From positions 1,984,001 to 2,048,000 of the forward strand of contig PCDL01000002.1 in the NCBI GenBank assembly GCA_002778095.1: DNA of 64,000 nt, in the 5' to 3' direction. Under the pieces are notes generated by a model. The model searched no databases, had not been told where the DNA came from, and saw nothing but the letters and a program-made list of their open reading frames with translations. The DNA is from Fragosphaeria purpurea. Its lineage: Eukaryota; Ascomycota; Sordariomycetes; Ophiostomatales; Ophiostomataceae. How positions within the stretch are numbered: the first letter of the stretch is position 1; each line of letters opens with the position of its first letter. The position numbers and the translations under genes were made by a program. Below, piece by piece: positions 43,577 to 55,872 of this stretch.

Positions 43577-46414
43577 TCACGGAAAGCTGCCCTTCTCCGG
43601 GCCAAAGTAGCCACGCGCCGGTAGCGGCATGATGCCTACGCTTTTGCCGTCCACGCCGGCACCGCTCACTTGGTTCCCCCACCACTCGAGGCGGACCGGG
43701 TTGTAGCCGACGGCGAAGAACATGACGAGCGCGCTGACGGCCACGCCCGCCGTCAGCGCCGCGGACAGCGTGTAGTTGTACCGCTCCCACCACGCGAGCC
43801 GGTGCCGCGGCAGCCAGTACATGAACACAAACGACAGGAGCATGCCCGGCGTCTTGAACGACAGGTTGGACGGCGCCCAGTGCTGGATGCCCTGCAGCAC
43901 CAGGATCGGGTTGAGCCACAGCAGCGACGCCACCAGGGGGTACAGCGTGCGGGCGAGCGCGGCGTCGACGCGCCGCGGCAGCGTGCGGTGCAGGCGCGCG
44001 CGCACGCGGGGGAGGTACCGGGGCCCGTAGCCCTGGCCGACGAGGAACAGCACGGCGACGAGGGCGCCGATCAGGAAGCACCACTTGAACAGCGGGTACA
44101 GCGAGCCGAACATGCGGTCGGAGCCCAGCAGGCCCCACATGAGCGAACTCGCGTACAGCGGGTTGCCGTCGCTGGCGCAGGTGAAGCGGCTCGGCTGGTT
44201 CGCCGTGCAGAGGCCCGGGACGTGCTCGAGGATGAAGTTCTGCGTGGCCACGGCCACGAAGCAGGTGATGATGATGGTGCCGATCTGGCAGCGGAACACG
44301 GCGCGCGGCGCAATCTTGCAGTAGTGCGCCATCTTGTTGTCCTGGACGTAGTTGTCGCCGTAGCCGGCGAGGGCCCACGAGCCGAGGGTCTGGGCGAACA
44401 GGAAGGCGTTCGGGTTGCCGGGCAGCAGGTAGCCCGTGACGACCTGGATGAGCGAGCCGAGGCCGAGGTTGGTGCCCGTGGTGGCGGACAGGAAGGACAG
44501 GGGCACGGCGAACACGAGGTTGATGCCGATGACGAGAAAGACGAGCCAATACGGGATGTGGTTCTGCGGGTAGATGTGCAAAAAGACCAGCGAGACGACC
44601 AGGGCGCCCAGCAGAATCAGCAAGAACCACCAGTCGGGGACCTCCTTGTACCGCGCCATCAGGCGGTTGTGGACGTCCATGGCGCCCTCGTAGTTGCCTT
44701 TGCCGTACCGGATGCCCCTGTAGAAGTCCTTGTAGGCGTTGGACACGGTCTTCCACTGGTTGACCTGGGGAGCAACGGAAAAATAAGTTATGAAGAGCAC
44801 AAGACCAACAAAAACAAGACCAACAAAACAACGACTAGGGGACTCTACCTACCATGATATACAAGAAATAGACCGGATAGAAGGCAAAGTTGGCGCCCAC
44901 GGTCAGGATGTATCCGGCCGAGTAAAACGGCGGCGAATAGTTCTGCGACGACGATGAGCTGTTGGACGTAGACATGGTAAAAAGAGACGGGTGCGCACGA
45001 GACACACCTGGTACAGGTCCTCGTCAAAGGTGTTGTTGACGACGACGTTTTGCACGACAAAGGCCGTGGCGTCGTTGGCGTAGGCCGCCGACGAGTTGAT
45101 CGGCAGGTAGGCCGTGTAGGACATGTTGGCGTAGTAGATGCCCAGGATGATGAACGCGCCCAGCACGCTGCCGCAGTACATCGTGCAGGTGCTGAAGAAC
45201 GGCTGCGCCAGCGCCGCGTACGACGACGTCGCCACGTTCCAGTCAAACGTCGTCACCGGGTTGAAGAGGCCCAGGCCCAGCGACGACCCCGTCAGGATGG
45301 CCAGCGTCACGTTGCGCGGCGCGATCCACGTCATCCAGTTGAACGTCGACAGCGCCGTGAACAGGTACCCGGGCAGCCAGTAGTACACAAACATGGCCGC
45401 CGCGCAGACGGCAAAGAAGCGGTACCGCGAGATGGTCCAGCCGTTGGCGGGGGCGGCGCCGCCGCCAGCGCCCCCGTCCTCCGGCCGCGTCAGCGCCCGG
45501 TTCATGGCGATGATGGGCAGCACCGTCGGCCACAGCGCCTTGACCGGGTACACGCTGAAGCGGCGCAGGTAGCCCGCGAAGCCCATGCCCATGAGCTGCA
45601 CGAAAAACGTGAGCATGAACTGGTAGCCGACGCCGACAAAGGACTCGCCGTAGTACACGGGCGAGCGTTGCACGAGGATCATGGGGTACGCGTTGGACGT
45701 GTAGATGGCGACGTTGTACGTGATGGTGGCAAACATCTGCTCCTTGAAGGTCCAGGGGCCCGGGTTGAGCGAGTGCCGCGTGCCGGCGACGGTGACGCCC
45801 CAGTCGGGCAGCACGGCCACGAGGAACCGGGCGCAGGGGTACAGCAGGATCTGGATGACGGACCCGCCGAGGCTGATGGACGGGAACCGGCTGTTGAAGA
45901 ACGTGGCCGTGAACGTGCCGATGACGGCCCAGCCCACGCCCAAAAAGTACGCCCGGATGGTCTCGACGGGCACGTGCTCGTCGTCGACGGGGTCGACCAC
46001 GGCGCGGACGCCCGGGTACGGCGACGAGTAGCGCAGCAGCACGGCGTCGACGCGCAGGTCGCGGCCGTAGTGGGCGCCGTACTGCTTCGGTCCGCGCAGC
46101 AGGCGCTGCATGCGGTCGCGCATGGCCGCCGGGAAGTTCCAGTCGTCGGCGTGGAAGGCGAGGCCCTCCTGCACGATGGCCCGGGCCTCGTCCTCGGACA
46201 TGTCGCTAACGCGGCTGCGGATGTACTCGCCGTCGCCGTTGGGGGCCAGCTCGGCGAGCATCTCGGCCGGGATCTCGTCGCCAAAGCGTCGTGGTTGTTG
46301 ATCTTGGTCAGCGGCAACCGCGGCCGCCGGTGTCTTCCGGGCCTCCTTTTCGAGGTCGATCGACAACGGCGACGGCTCGTCGTCGCCCTCGACGATTTCC
46401 GTGATTGGAGCCAT
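43577..46414 (-). CDS. Oligopeptide transporter (OPT family)
   Basis: Three exons on the minus strand: 45008-46414, 44853-44942 (90 nt) and 43577-44764, all phase 0, 894 residues, the normal size for fungal OPT proteins. The 90-nt exon restores YQ-NYSPPFYSAGYILTVGANFAF, typical of the family. Signatures: SSPYPGVRAVVDPVDDEH followed by ETIRAYFLGVGWAVIG (first helix), NPGPWTFKEQMFATITYNVA, VNQWKTVSNAYKDFYRG, and the Gly/Asn-rich block PNAFLFAQTLGSWALAGYGDN. About 14-16 membrane helices can be seen. OPT transporters import tetra- and pentapeptides, glutathione or related conjugates by proton symport at the plasma membrane. The exact substrate cannot be read from the sequence. Confidence 0.95.
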
Positions 46415-47086
46415 GGTGTCCCTATTTTTTACCTTTGGCAGTTTTTTTTTGGCCCAACTTGTCTCTTTGGGGTGAACGTACTACTTATGCAAATAACAAA
46501 AGAATATCATGCCGTCGAATTGTCGATATACGTATGCGCGTCCTCGTTACATCTCATTATCGTCTTTTTTCGCCCACCCTCACACACAAAGAGGTCACAC
46601 TGACAACTGTCGACCTCGGCCAACTGTCTGCTGTGCCGCTTCTGGCACAATTTCTTGCACGTTCCGCAGCGACGATGTCCGCTTGCTAAAATGGCAGGCC
46701 GGGTCAAAGTTGCATTAAAACGGGTGGCTATTAATTTATATTCCACCGTTGGTTGGTCTGGGGTAGGACTGCGGAGACATCAGAAGACAAGCTCTCGACA
46801 GAAAAAAGTAACAGAAACTGCAGTATACGCCGCAAGGATCTACCAAAAAAAGAGAGACAGACAGGCTTCCCATTGTGGAAGGTCAAACAGTGAGTCGAGG
46901 ACAGTGAGGCGAGGACAGCACAGGGCGATACGACACAATGCAACCCAGCACTGGCTTGCCTCTCTTCAAAAAGAAAATGCCATATATTCTGTTACTCGTA
47001 GATCTGCGTAAAACATTTCTCGCCTATGAAGTCGGTTGGTCTCCTTCGGTTCGATCACGGTGAACGTTCCCCCCCCTTCCCCCCTC
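46415..47086. other. Spacer between histidine phosphatase 3' end and OPT start
   Basis: About 670 bp, containing the OPT promoter and the phosphatase 3' region. A C-run lies near 47070-47086. No gene seen. Confidence 0.55.
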
Positions 47087-48709
47087 TCACGCAGCAAAAA
47101 TCGTCCCGTCGTAGTCGGTCTCGTTCAGCGGGTTGCTCAGCGTGTAGTTGCCGCCGCACGCGTAGGCGTAGTTGGCCAGCGCCGTGGCGTTCGCCTGGCT
47201 CGCGAGGAACGCCGGCAGTGGGCAGAGGCCGTCGGTGCGGCCGGCACAGGCGCCGCCGCGGATCGTCTGGACGGGCAGGACGCCGTTGTTGAGCCGCAGG
47301 CGCACAAACTTGTGGGGCGCGTTGGCGGCGTCGTAGCCGTTGCTCGCGCGCGTCGAGAGCGTGCTGTGCGCGGTCACGGCGGCCGGGTCGGCGTCGGCGC
47401 AGCCGTAGACCTCCGTGACCAGGCGGCCGCCAAAGGGCGTCATGTGCGACAGCACGAAGCGCCGGTGGGGGTTGGGCGGCCACTGCGTCAGCGGCGGCGC
47501 GTCCCGGAAGTAGTCCAGCGACATGGCCGTCAGCACCGACACGATGATGTCGTCGTGGGTGAAGTCGGCGTACAGGGGCTGGCCGAGCGGGAAGTCGTCC
47601 GGGTTGTCGGTCAGCGAGGCGTTGACGCTCGTGTTGCTGACGGGGATGTACTGGTCCGTCAGGCGGGCGAGCAGCTCCTGCAGGTAGCCGATGCCCTGCG
47701 CGCGGCCCGTCGGGTTGCCGTAGGCATAGTCGTAGTAGTACTCGGCGTCGAGCGTGACCTCGAAGCCGGCCCACTCGTCGAGCGTGAACAGGGGGCAGAA
47801 GTTGGACTCGCCGAGGTAGGCCGTCTCGTAGGCGCAGAGGCTCTGCATGGCGTAAGTGTCGTTGGCGGTCAGGGTGACGCCGGCGGGCGCGTAGGCCTGC
47901 AGCCGCGCCGTCGCCGCGCCGAGGTACCGGGGCAGGTACGCCCACATGTCCTGGTCGCCGAGGTCGACGGTGGGCTCGAGCCCGTCGTCGTGGCAGCTGT
48001 CGTAGGAGGCCAGCGTGTCGTTCTCGGTGCCGCCCTCCTGGATCACGACCACGTCAAAGGGCGGCGCCGCCCAGGCGGCCAGGGCCGGGTCGGGCGTGGT
48101 CTGGTAGCTGGGGCCGAAAAACCCGAGCGCCCAGTTGATCTGCGAGTTCCAGATGCGGCTCTGGCTCGTGGTGCGCAGCACGGGCTTGACGGGCCGGGCC
48201 GTGCCGTTGGCGAAGCTGGCGTTGTACGCGAGCTGGCCGGGCGCGGCGTCGAACAGCAGGCGGCCGTAGCGGTTCCAGAAGTCGACGCCGGCCGCGAACT
48301 CGGTCACGGCGCCGACGCCCGTCAGGTACTGCTCGCTCAGCAGGTAGGTGTAGCCGTTGAGAAAGGCCAGCGGGCCGGTGAAACCAGAGCCGGCACTGCT
48401 GCTGCTGCTGTTGCGGCTGGTCGCCGCCGCCCAGGCGGCGACCTTGGCCGCAAAGAGGGCGTCGTTCGGCGCGTCGTCGAACTCGCCCGTGCCGAAGCGC
48501 TGCGCGTGGCGCTGCAGCAGATGCGTCTGCTCCAGCCCGCAGCCGGCCGGAACGCCAACGTCGTTGACGCCAAAGTAGTTCTCGTCGTTGTCCCGGTAGG
48601 GCGACAGCTGGCCCCAGAACTGCGAGATCACGTTGTAGTCCGTCACGAGCGAGCTGCCGAGGCCGGGCACGGCCAGGGCCGCCGCGAGAAGGGCCGCCTG
48701 GTGCTTCAT
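47087..48709 (-). CDS. Secreted histidine acid phosphatase (phytase-like branch)
   Basis: Single exon, 540 residues, start at 48709 giving a signal peptide (MKHQAALLAAALAVPGLGSS). The histidine-phosphatase active site is present as LLQRHAQR (67-71), with phospho-acceptor His68, and the proton donor pair is HD at 385-386 (ADFTHDDIIVSVLTAM). The usual RHGxRxP is changed to RHAQRFG. Even Cys spacing towards the C-terminus (DSCHDDG, SLCAYE, SNFCPL, CAGRTDGLCPL, ACGGNY) suggests disulfides, and there are many N-x-S/T sites, as in secreted phytases. It should release phosphate from extracellular esters; whether phytate is a substrate cannot be told. A CACGTG site lies about 630 bp upstream. Confidence 0.9.
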   Translation of the reverse strand: MKHQAALLAAALAVPGLGSSLVTDYNVISQFWGQLSPYRDNDENYFGVNDVGVPAGCGLEQTHLLQRHAQRFGTGEFDDAPNDALFAAKVAAWAAATSRNSSSSSAGSGFTGPLAFLNGYTYLLSEQYLTGVGAVTEFAAGVDFWNRYGRLLFDAAPGQLAYNASFANGTARPVKPVLRTTSQSRIWNSQINWALGFFGPSYQTTPDPALAAWAAPPFDVVVIQEGGTENDTLASYDSCHDDGLEPTVDLGDQDMWAYLPRYLGAATARLQAYAPAGVTLTANDTYAMQSLCAYETAYLGESNFCPLFTLDEWAGFEVTLDAEYYYDYAYGNPTGRAQGIGYLQELLARLTDQYIPVSNTSVNASLTDNPDDFPLGQPLYADFTHDDIIVSVLTAMSLDYFRDAPPLTQWPPNPHRRFVLSHMTPFGGRLVTEVYGCADADPAAVTAHSTLSTRASNGYDAANAPHKFVRLRLNNGVLPVQTIRGGACAGRTDGLCPLPAFLASQANATALANYAYACGGNYTLSNPLNETDYDGTIFAA

Positions 48710-51525
48710 GATGCGCGTAGAAAGATGTGTAGGGGAAGACAGCCCGTTGATCAAGGAGAAATAGATGGGGAGCAAAAAAAGGACACAGGATGTATCAAGC
48801 TCCGGCCAGCGGCCGCAGCAAGCTTATTTGTATGCCCTGCAGGCACCATGCCGATCCCGTTCCGCTGCACAGGGACAGAACCAGCTCGTCCTCTCGCGAA
48901 GACCATTTACTTGTGTAGATCCCACCGAATAAGCTCTGCCTGTTTCTTCGTTTGCTTGTATATCCCACGTTTTCTCCACCCCTCCCAGCCATCGGAACTT
49001 CGGTCATGTCCCAATGTAGTCAACACTGCCCGGGTGTGTGCTCCGGCAGGCCGCTGACTCCGCAGTACACATGCAAATGCATTTGATCGAAAGTCAGCAT
49101 CGGTCCCTTCTTTTACGCATCGTTTGTGGTGGTTGTCTGTTGGCCGTCGAAAGCGGTGGTGGCGGCGGCGGCGGTAAAGCAAAACGGGCAAGGTTCCGGA
49201 GCGTGGTGGAAAGACTAAAGCAATTTTGCTTTATTCATTCCTTTATTTATTTTATTTTATTTTACTTTTTTGCGTTCTCCTTTTCAATTGACCAACCAAA
49301 CGTCACGGACGATCCACGTACTCCGGACATTATCACCGCACGTGGGAAACCGACCAGGCCTCCATTGGCTTGTTTTGGCGTGCTTGGTATGCAGTTAGGT
49401 CCGTCGACGGCTGCAGGCGTTTGGCTAGTTCGCAGTGTGCAGCGGTCCCTCATAGATAGAACGATCTTTTAGAAAAAAAACTGCTCATCTTTTCGCTTCG
49501 TGAGGACAGAAGCAGCGGAGTTTTTGCGGACGAAAACGAAAAGCCGCAAAGAACGAAATAGCCGTCGAGTGCGGTTCAAACCGGGACGGCTGGGTAGTTT
49601 TACAAACCCAACAAAGGCACAAAGATGGAGAACCATGACCAACAACAAGCTTTTCTGTTCCCTTATCAGCTGGGCTGCGGTTGGTTCGCATGTTTGGATG
49701 CAACGAGCTGGCCTACGCAGCGTAGGGTGGACCCACGGCGTTGGGCAAGGGATGAAGCTTTTGGACGGCTACGACGTTGTAATAAGTTTACTTTGAAGGG
49801 TGGTACAGGAACCAGAGAACAACGAGCGTCATTGCGGAGACGATGTGGACAGCAACCAGCATGTCGTACGGGTTGCAGAGTGAAGAGGCGGGCTCAGCGA
49901 TGTGCGTACAGGGTCCAATATCAAGACGTGACTTGAATACAGCCTCGTCCTTAACTTGACGTGGGCTGGCTTGTCACTGTGAAAGCTAAAACCCTGCCGA
50001 GGCGCATGCACCCAGAGGTACAATACGAAACAGTGTCGGCAACAGTAAACGCTCTGTGCAGGAAATGAAAGTGCTCCATCATGGCCAAATTTTTACTCGA
50101 AAATGCGGACGGTAACTTGCATCTCGTGGCTTATGCTTTGTTGAGCCCAGACTTTCAACACTTGTGTTGGTTTTCCACATCTCACCTGTTTTGAATTACA
50201 GTGTTACTTGTGCGCGCGGCGCCAAAGCACACAAAACAGCAAGGCGTTGTTTGGACGAGATGCGAAACAGCTTGTTGCTGCCGGGCACTTCATGGGTTGA
50301 TCTCAGGGGCAGCAGACTGCGTAGAATGCTCAACGAAGCACGTCAAAACCGTGTACAGTAAGAGCAATTGCCGTAGACAAGGCGTTTTCATACGGAATGG
50401 TAGCTTGTTTTGAATATGGGTGTTGCCCCTGAGATTGATATCGCATTAGATCTGGAAACAAGACCTAAGCATCGGAAAGAATACGTTTTTGGGCGAGAGG
50501 ATGCCCAAAGAAACTCGTGGTAAGCCAACTGGGGATCGATATCGTATATCACGGCTTTTTTTTTTTAATAGCCAAATTCTAACGAGAAGATATGTTGTAC
50601 CGCTCGTTGTGCTGCCGTTCAAGATTGTGACCTTTGCTTAGGTCGAGTGTCTGCAATATTTTCTGGTTCGCTTGACGATGACCCGTCGCTACCAAAAACT
50701 CAACAATCTACACTTGCCGAAGGACGCCCGGAGAATAATTGGAAAATCCCCGACGCATTTTTTGTAATCTGCACGGGCTATTTGGTCGCTCAAAGTGGCT
50801 CTCAAACATGGCAACGTGATGATGTGAAAAATCCGGGGAATGGCTGTCGGCTTCATTTCTTTCCAGCTTCCTTTTGCTGTACGTGCCGCAGGATCCTCCG
50901 TTTCATCTGTCACAGCAGAGGCGGGCGGCTTGTTTCTGGTTATGATGAACAGGACGAAGACAAGGCCGTTGGCCACCGGGAATTTTTTTCTTTTTCTCCC
51001 GTCACTTTCCTTGGGCGTGCTGCTGCCGGCCTGGCTAAATTGCACTTGCAAACCCCCTTTTCATGCACAAGGCTGGCCACCATACAAACGTCCTGAGTCA
51101 AGGCAAGGAAGCATCTCTTAACGTTTACCCGTGGACGCACGACCAATCCAGTGTCAACCCCTTGTCTCCTGGTTTTTTCGTCTCCGTTCTACTTGGCGAC
51201 CGTCAACAAGCGTTTCGATCGTCCGAGCATGTAGGGACAAAAATTCCCGGCAGTCGATCTGATCAGGGGAGGGAGAAGGGAGGAATGGCGAACCGGTGAA
51301 AAGTGCGATTCATTCTTAAGTGTTTGGTTCGGCTCATCCTTTCTTTGATTTTCCGTTTGCCTTCTCTACCACCCAAAAAAGAAGGAAAAGCGGTTGCTCA
51401 ATTTGATATCGCATCGTCTTGCACAAGGACGAAAGGAAGACACCGCAAACGAAGCTTCTCACAATAAGGGCTCCTACACTGCCTGACGAGTTCATCTGCG
51501 GGACCCCGAAGCCCCCTCGATTGCC
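48710..51525. other. 2.8 kb gene-poor divergent spacer
   Basis: Lies between the histidine phosphatase (-) and the 51526 gene (+). Only short frames with no domain character. A CACGTG at 49339-49344 matches the core bound by PHO4/NUC-1-type regulators. No RNA gene, repeat or mobile element recognised. Confidence 0.5.
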
Positions 51526-52820
51526 ATGCACACGCGACCAAAGGCAGTTTGGGTTGCGGTGGCGGCAGCCGGCCTGCTGCTCCGGCGCGTCGCCGGCGAC
51601 GCCCAGTGCTACGGCATCAGCGGCCAGAAGAGCTCGGGCACCGCATGCAACCCGTCGGCCACGGGCCAGGCCGGCTCGCACGCGTCCTGCTGCGACGAGA
51701 CCAAGCAGGAAGCCTGCCTTTCGACGGGGCTCTGCTACGCCACGCAACGCACCGACAACAACACCTTCTGGGCCGAGGGCTGCACCGACCCAACAGGGCT
51801 CGACCCGTCGTGTCCGCAGTACTGCGGCGCTACCAGCCAGTTTGTGTCGGGTATGCTCTTCGTTGTGCACAAAGACATAAAAATGAGTTCCGGCTAATCC
51901 GCCCGATAGCACCCCTGCAAACGTCCTACACCGTGCTGTTCTGCGGCTCCAACGCCTGGTGCTGCTGCTTCGACAGCTTTGGCAAAAAGTGCGCGAAGTC
52001 CGACTGCTGCGCGAAAAACTTCACGCTGGCCCGCGGCCTCGGCGCCGTCGTGCGCCAGTTCACCGCCAACGGCGCAAGCCCCGTGAACGGCAGCGCCGGC
52101 GGTGGTGGCGAAGACAGCAACGGCACCTTTAATAACTATGGCGGCTGGGGCAACGGTGGTGGTGGTGGTGGCGGCGGCGGCGGTGGCGGTGGACGCTACG
52201 ACCGTGGACAGCGGCTCGTCACCGCCATCGTGGCCGGCGCGCTCGGGTCGCTGCTGCTGGCGTCCCTGGTGGCCTTTGGCTTTTCGTTCAGCCGCGCCCG
52301 CCACTACCGCGCCCAGGTTGACAAGCTGCTGCAACAGCAGCAACAGCAGCAAGAGCAAGCCCGGAAGCTGTCGCTCATCACGAACGGCGGCGGCGGCGGC
52401 GGCATGGGCATGGGCTTGGCCATCAACACCAACACCGGCTTGTCCAGCCTGTCCGCCACGACACCGCGTCGAAGCCAAGCCAAGGATGACCTCTTCTCGC
52501 CCGTCTCCTACAGCAACGACCCGATGGTGACCCGCCACTCGTCGGCCAGCTACCGCCCGGGACCGGGTGCCCACCCGCAGCTTCACCACCACAACAGTGG
52601 CCAGCAGAACGGCGCCGCCTACCCATACAACAACAACGACAACAACAATAACGGGGTTCCCAGCACGCCGTCCTGGACGCGGCAGGGCTCGTTTAGCCAC
52701 AGCATGGAGGGAACGATCGGCGCGGCTGTCACAACAAACGGCAACGGCACCGTCAACACGGCCGAGCTGGCGGGACCGCCGCACGTCACCGAGCTGCCCG
52801 CAGAGAAATACATGGGCTGA
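51526..52820 (+). CDS. Secreted Cys-rich single-pass membrane protein
   Basis: Two exons, 51526-51850 and 51910-52820 (59-nt intron GTATGC...TAG), give 411 residues. Signal peptide about 1-24 (ends VAGDA). The outer domain has many Cys, including SCCDETKQEACLSTGLCY, CPQYCG, and after the splice LFCGSNAWCCCFDSFGKKCAKSDCC. A Gly-rich linker with a poly-Gly run leads to one membrane helix at about 210-235 (AIVAGALGSLLLASLVAFGF). The tail has a Gln run and is Ser/Asn/Pro-rich, with a C-terminal TELPAEKYMG like those of other fungal single-pass wall proteins. I do not know a named family. A wall-sensing or surface-anchoring role is inferred from layout. Compare the genes at 10021 and 33022. Confidence 0.83.
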
Positions 52821-53849
52821 GCCTCATGGATAGGCGATGAGGCCCCATGTTTTCCTTTCTTTGCTTGCCATTTTGATTCATACTTACCAACTATTCACGA
52901 TGTAATCCTGTATCGATGTCGGGGCACTCACGCAGTTTACGGCCTGATTTTTTATTTTCTTTATTTTTTTTTAAGCGGTCTTCTCTACGTTTTTGATTTT
53001 ATCTTCATTTTGCTTTTCTGCTGGCGGCGTTTGGAGCACGGGCGACTCTGGAGTTGGTCCTCGCGTTCAAGTACCCCCTTTTTTCGTTCCTCATCATGTA
53101 AAATAAGTGCAATGAAGCGATTCAATCGTAACAATTCAGGCGTTTACCCCAATATTACATGCTACTATCACAAGGACGATGCACACAACAGCCGGTCTTC
53201 TTACAAAATGGACAAACTACCCTCAATACCATTCCGTTTTGTTCTTTTCTCGATATATTTCTGTCGTTACTTGACCACCCTTGGAACTTCCCTCACAAAC
53301 TACAGGTGGGTTCCCGGTAAATATTGTGAAACGAATGTGTCTGATAATGACGGTGAGGGGAGCGGCAAGGCCAGTGACCGCTGGATAAACAGGTCAAAGG
53401 CGACCGAGCCAAGGACAACAGGTTCAGGCTAAAGGGCACTCTGAATAAAACAGGGGGTCCTCGTCGTGACTGAAAGTTTTGTTGCCGCTGTTTTTTTTCA
53501 TCTCGTAGAACCTCCGGTCCTTTGGTCTGAAACAAGGGAAAAAAACAAGATGTTGACAATCAGCGCGCTGCAGCTCGGCAGTCTCACGACGATAAAGTAG
53601 AAGAAGCCAGAACAATGAAGGCAGCATTTGCGAAGAGAGATGGACGTTCAGCGTCGGCCTGGACAAACACCACCTTCCGCAAAAGGGGGGGGGGGGGCCC
53701 GGTCTGAAATGAGCTTGACTATCGTTGATAGACGTCGGAACTGCACGAAACCGTTCTGTGTACTGCTGGTTTTCTCTTTTTTTCGTTATGTTTTGCTTTT
53801 TCTTTCTCATTGTCACATTACCAACGTCCCGTACGCCACCCCTCCGTCC
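52821..53849. other. Convergent spacer before RFC3
   Basis: About 1 kb between two 3' ends, AT-rich. A G-run at about 53687-53698 is the only notable feature. No gene supported. Confidence 0.55.
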
Positions 53850-55232
53850 CTAGCTCATCAACTCACAGCCGCTGCGGATCACGCCCACCAACGCACCTGT
53901 CTGGATCGTCTCGCCAGCGCCTCCCGCCACCCGGTGCTCAATGTCGGCCAGGCCGTCCAGCCACGTAATCATGACCTTGGGGCTGACTTCCACCTTGACA
54001 ATCTCCTCCGACAGCGCCGTGATCAAATCCGCCAACGCCAGCCCGCGTGTCACTTTCAGCGCGTTGATCGTGTTTAGGCACGATGTGACGTCCGTCGTGC
54101 TCAGCAGCGTGTGCAGAATCTCGCGCACGGCGTCCGGCGGCGGCGCCGCGATGCAGTTGTAGATCGTCTCGGTCGTGATCATTTCCCGTACGACGGGCAC
54201 CTTGGGCCCGTCTTTGGGTTGCAATGGTGTGCCTGTCTGTTAGCTAGGGTTGTGAAAACAACAAGAAAAAAAAAACCAAAAAACCAAAAAACCCCAAAAA
54301 CTGCCATCCGAACTCACTCGATGCGTGGCATGCCTGCAACACGTTGAGCGCGCGGCGCATGTCCCCACGGCTGAGCGTGACCAGCGCGTCCACGGCGGCG
54401 GGCAGGATCTGCACGGCCTCCTCCTCGACGACCTTGTCCACCAGCACGCGGATGTCGGCGTCGTGCAGCGGGCTGAAGCGGAACCGCGTGCACCGCGACA
54501 GCAGCGCCGGCGACAGCTTGTGCGCGTAGTTGGCGATAATGCAGAAGCGCGTGTTGGCCGTATACTTCTCCATGATGCGGCGCAGGGCCATCTGCGCCGT
54601 GTTCGTCATGGCGTCGGCCTCGTCGAGGATGATGAGCTTGAAGGACGCCAGGCCGAAGCGACCAGCATTGCTGTCACCCCCGCCGTTTCGTTGTGTTTGG
54701 GACGCGGCCGCGCCGGCCGCGCCGACGGTGGCCGTGGCGAAAATCTGCTTGGTCGACGCAAACGTCTTGATCTGCTCGCGCACGACGTCGATGCCGCGGT
54801 CGTCGGACGCGTTGAGCTCGAGCACCATCTGGCGCAGGTTTGCCGCGCCGTAGATGCGCCGCGCTAGCGCCAGGATCGTCGACGTCTTGCCCGTGCCGGG
54901 CGGGCCGTAGAGCAGCAGGTGCGGCAGACGGTTCGACTCGACAAACTTGTTGATGGTGGCGAGGATGTCTTGGTGGCCGGAGACGTCCTCGAGCGTCACG
55001 GGGCGGTACTTTTCGACCCTGCACAGCGGGATCACGTCAACCCGGGGTGTCTCAGAAAAACCCTGGTCATACAAAACGTTCCAACATACCATGGCAAACT
55101 GTCTTCGGCTTCGACCGGCAAGTTGGCCGCCGTGGACCGCTTGCCCTTTGTGCTCTCTGCGGAGAAGGTCACGTCGCTCTTGTCCTTCGGCGGCGGCGGG
55201 TCCACGTCCATGGAATCTTCGTAGTCCGACAT
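53850..55232 (-). CDS. RFC3: Replication factor C subunit 3 (clamp loader)
   Basis: Three exons on the minus strand: 55090-55232, 54318-55018 and 53850-54232, giving 408 residues. AAA+ clamp-loader features: VEKYRPVTLEDVSGHQD at the first junction, Walker A GPPGTGKTS (86-94), NASDDRGIDVVREQIK, Walker B LIILDEADAM, and the RFC-specific SRC motif in LLSRCTRFRF. The sequence follows yeast Rfc3 / human RFC5 more closely than the other small subunits. RFC opens and loads PCNA at primer ends in the nucleus. Slightly longer than usual: an Ala/Gly/Gln-rich insert of about 25 residues lies between QIFATATVG and the strand leading to Walker B. The third exon encodes the conserved C-terminal collar (TTETIYNCIAAP). 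Confidence 0.94.
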
Positions 55233-55872
55233 CGTGGGCGGGCTGTGTGTGCTGTGAAGAAAAGAACCAAAAGAAAAAAAAAATAACGTGAGACAAATTG
55301 TGCAGAAACGTCGCGACACAAATGCTAGGAGCTTTGTCGTCCACAAGTAGTCGTTTCGGTGGAGCTCGCGAAAAACGCGTCGCGGTTTGCCCAGAAGCTC
55401 GCCCCACGCGTTAAGTGGTTTTTGACATGGTGGGTGTGATTACTCATCAAGGCACTTCCTTTCATTTTTCCTGTTCCCTCGCCCATTTTCTCATCCTCAC
55501 CAAACAAATATCTTTATCACGGAAAACAAATAAAGAAATCACACGGAATGTTGCCTGCTTCTCTAAGGTTTATGATGGCAAGCTGCAAATATGTGCGAGT
55601 ATCACCGGTTAATAGAACATTGCGATTTTCATCAACCTTACACCTAGTCGGATCCATGCTCGAAGAAAGCAAGCATGCAGATTTTGATATTGATCTTTAT
55701 TGAGTGATTTAAACCTTACAGATATAGGTAGGGTTTACCGCGGTTGTTCGGTACAGGGATGAATTCCAAAAATTTAAGAATTATATTCAGTATGTTATTG
55801 TTCTTAATACATATCCTGTTACGTGTATCAAAATGCTAACGGAACCCTTAAGTCCTTACGCGCCGAGAGAAC
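55233..55872. other. Spacer between phosphoesterase 3' end and RFC3 start
   Basis: 640 bp, AT-rich, containing the RFC3 promoter. No gene, RNA or repeat seen. Confidence 0.55.

Noticed and set aside
47036..49057. 673-codon plus-strand frame opposite the histidine phosphatase
   Set aside because: Shadow frame; Val/Arg/Gly-rich translation without domains.
49540..49620. B-box-like GGTTCAAACC that might mark a tRNA gene
   Set aside because: Flanking bases do not form a T-stem or acceptor stem and there is no matching A box at the right distance.
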